From assembly GCA_019247235.1 (NCBI GenBank), contig JAFAPG010000198.1, forward strand, positions 1 to 6,904: a stretch of 6,904 nt of DNA. The letters are read 5' to 3'. Below, one piece after another: positions 6,248 to 6,904 of this stretch. The notes below the pieces were generated by a model. That model was not told the DNA's origin. It saw only the letters and a list, made by a program, of their open reading frames with translations, and did not search any database. Numbering within the stretch: position 1 is the stretch's first letter; every line of letters begins with the position of its first letter. The translations under genes were made by a program, and so were the position numbers. This stretch comes from Acidobacteriota bacterium (GTDB lineage Bacteria; Acidobacteriota; Terriglobia; Terriglobales; Acidobacteriaceae).

Positions 6248-6691
6248 ATGACGAGCGCTTGTGTTGACCCCGTCGTGGGTAAGATTCTTGCCGGCTGGCG
6301 ATATGACATATCCAGCCTAGCCCCGGAGATGCGGGGGGACTACGAAGCGCATTTTGCCGCCTGTGCCTATTGCCGCTCGCGCCAACGACTTCACCGCCTG
6401 ATTGATGTGGGGCTGATTATCCTGGCCTCAGTTTCGGCCGGAGTTTTCCTGATAGCCTTTGCCGTCATTCACTACTGGGCGCCGCGCCATACTTTGATCC
6501 TGGAGTTAATCGCGTGCGGCGGTTTTGTCCTGTCGGCGCTGATCTGGTTGATCGTAGCCCTAGCCACGCCCGCTCCGACCACCATGGTCGATGTAGCCCG
6601 CTTGGGAGTGCGCCACGTGCATGATCGTTTGCCAGCGGAGATTCGCGAGCGCCTGCCCGAAGAGCTCCGAGTCAAGCTAACCGGCTCCTAG
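6248..6691 (+). CDS. Two-pass membrane protein with H-x3-C-x2-C (zinc-finger-like) N-terminus
   Basis: 147 residues from the ATG at 6248, five bases after the hydrolase stop. An earlier in-frame start at 6140 would overlap the hydrolase by 103 bases in another frame and is rejected. The cytoplasmic-looking N-terminus contains YEAHFAACAYCRSRQRLHR with His35, Cys39 and Cys42 in the H-x3-C-x2-C spacing of zinc-binding anti-sigma (zf-HC2-like) domains. Two membrane helices follow at about 51-74 and 83-106, then a charged amphipathic tail with LPAEIRERLPEELRVKL. No sigma-factor gene is nearby, so an anti-sigma role is not supported by context. The zinc motif and hairpin of two helices suggest a membrane-tethered small-domain protein. 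Start confidence is moderate because the ribosome site is weak (GAGAG about 20 bases upstream). Confidence 0.78.
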   Translation: MTSACVDPVVGKILAGWRYDISSLAPEMRGDYEAHFAACAYCRSRQRLHRLIDVGLIILASVSAGVFLIAFAVIHYWAPRHTLILELIACGGFVLSALIWLIVALATPAPTTMVDVARLGVRHVHDRLPAEIRERLPEELRVKLTGS

Positions 6692-6727
6692 CAAGCGCCC
6701 TGCCTTTTTACTCCACCCGCTTCGATG

Positions 6728-6904
6728 TTATTGAATGTGGCAGCTCGCCAGGCCGCGCTTTTCAAGATACTGCTGGTGATAGTCTTCTGCCTGGTAGAAG
6801 GTTGTGGCCGCGAGGATCTCGGTGACGATCGGACGGGACAAGCGCCCGGATTTTTCGAGAGCGGTTTTCGCCGATTGTGCCAATTCGCGCTGAGCCGGAG
6901 AATG
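6728..6904 (-). CDS. msrA: Peptide methionine sulfoxide reductase MsrA, C-terminal part (runs off right edge)
   Basis: The last 58 codons and stop of a minus-strand gene; the N-terminus, with the GCFW catalytic cysteine, lies outside the window. The signature is clear: HSPAQRELAQ, then PIVTEI, then FYQAEDYHQQYLEKRG, ending in SCHIQ. In the family this part packs against the active site, and C-terminal cysteines help regenerate the catalytic one; the Cys at the fourth position from the end is a candidate. MsrA reduces methionine-S-sulfoxide in damaged proteins with thioredoxin as electron source, usually in the cytoplasm. It is convergent with the zinc-finger-like membrane gene, with 36 bases between the stops. 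No clear terminator hairpin was seen there. Confidence 0.93.
   Translation of the reverse strand, partial: HSPAQRELAQSAKTALEKSGRLSRPIVTEILAATTFYQAEDYHQQYLEKRGLASCHIQ

Noticed and set aside
6692..6727. Possible terminator between the zinc-finger-like gene and msrA (CCTTTTTACT)
   Set aside because: There is a short T-run but no stable hairpin directly before it on the plus strand.

Overview
The window is about 6.9 kb of moderately GC-rich bacterial DNA. The gene content fits a soil-type Acidobacteriota genome: a large Ser/Thr-kinase-like protein with PEGA domains, a stand-alone FtsX/MacB-type permease, a small secreted Tyr/Asp/Arg-rich protein, and a membrane protein with a short zinc-finger-like N-terminus. 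This assignment is inferred from gene style; no rRNA, tRNA or other phylogenetic marker is present.

Layout. (1) Positions 1-717, minus strand: the N-terminal 239 residues of an ABC-transporter permease that runs off the left edge. (2) Positions 718-1227: a non-coding divergent region with a candidate minus-strand promoter, three inverted repeats and the leader of the next gene. (3) Positions 1228-3552, plus strand: a 774-residue membrane protein made of an N-terminal kinase fold, one membrane segment and three C-terminal PEGA domains. The kinase domain has lost the HRD and DFG aspartates and the glycine loop, so it is most likely a pseudokinase. (4) Positions 3575-3602: a strong hairpin that can terminate both convergent genes. 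(5) Positions 3626-4015, minus strand: a small secreted protein with three 7-residue Tyr/Asp/Arg repeats. (6) Positions 4172-6691, plus strand: a four-gene co-directional cluster of 3-hydroxyacyl-CoA dehydrogenase, small membrane protein, YycJ/WalJ-like metallo-beta-lactamase-fold hydrolase, and a two-pass membrane protein with an H-x3-C-x2-C motif. (7) Positions 6728-6904, minus strand: the last 58 residues of peptide methionine sulfoxide reductase MsrA, running off the right edge.

How the genes may work together. The plus-strand cluster has gaps of 2, 65 and 5 bases and is probably at least partly co-transcribed, but its members do not form one recognised pathway. The dehydrogenase belongs to fatty-acid or butyrate-type acyl-CoA metabolism, while the hydrolase and the two membrane proteins are of unknown cellular role. 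The most unusual object is the PEGA pseudokinase, which looks built to bind something inside the cell and display PEGA domains outside the membrane without phosphoryl transfer. No mobile element, CRISPR array, tRNA or rRNA was seen.
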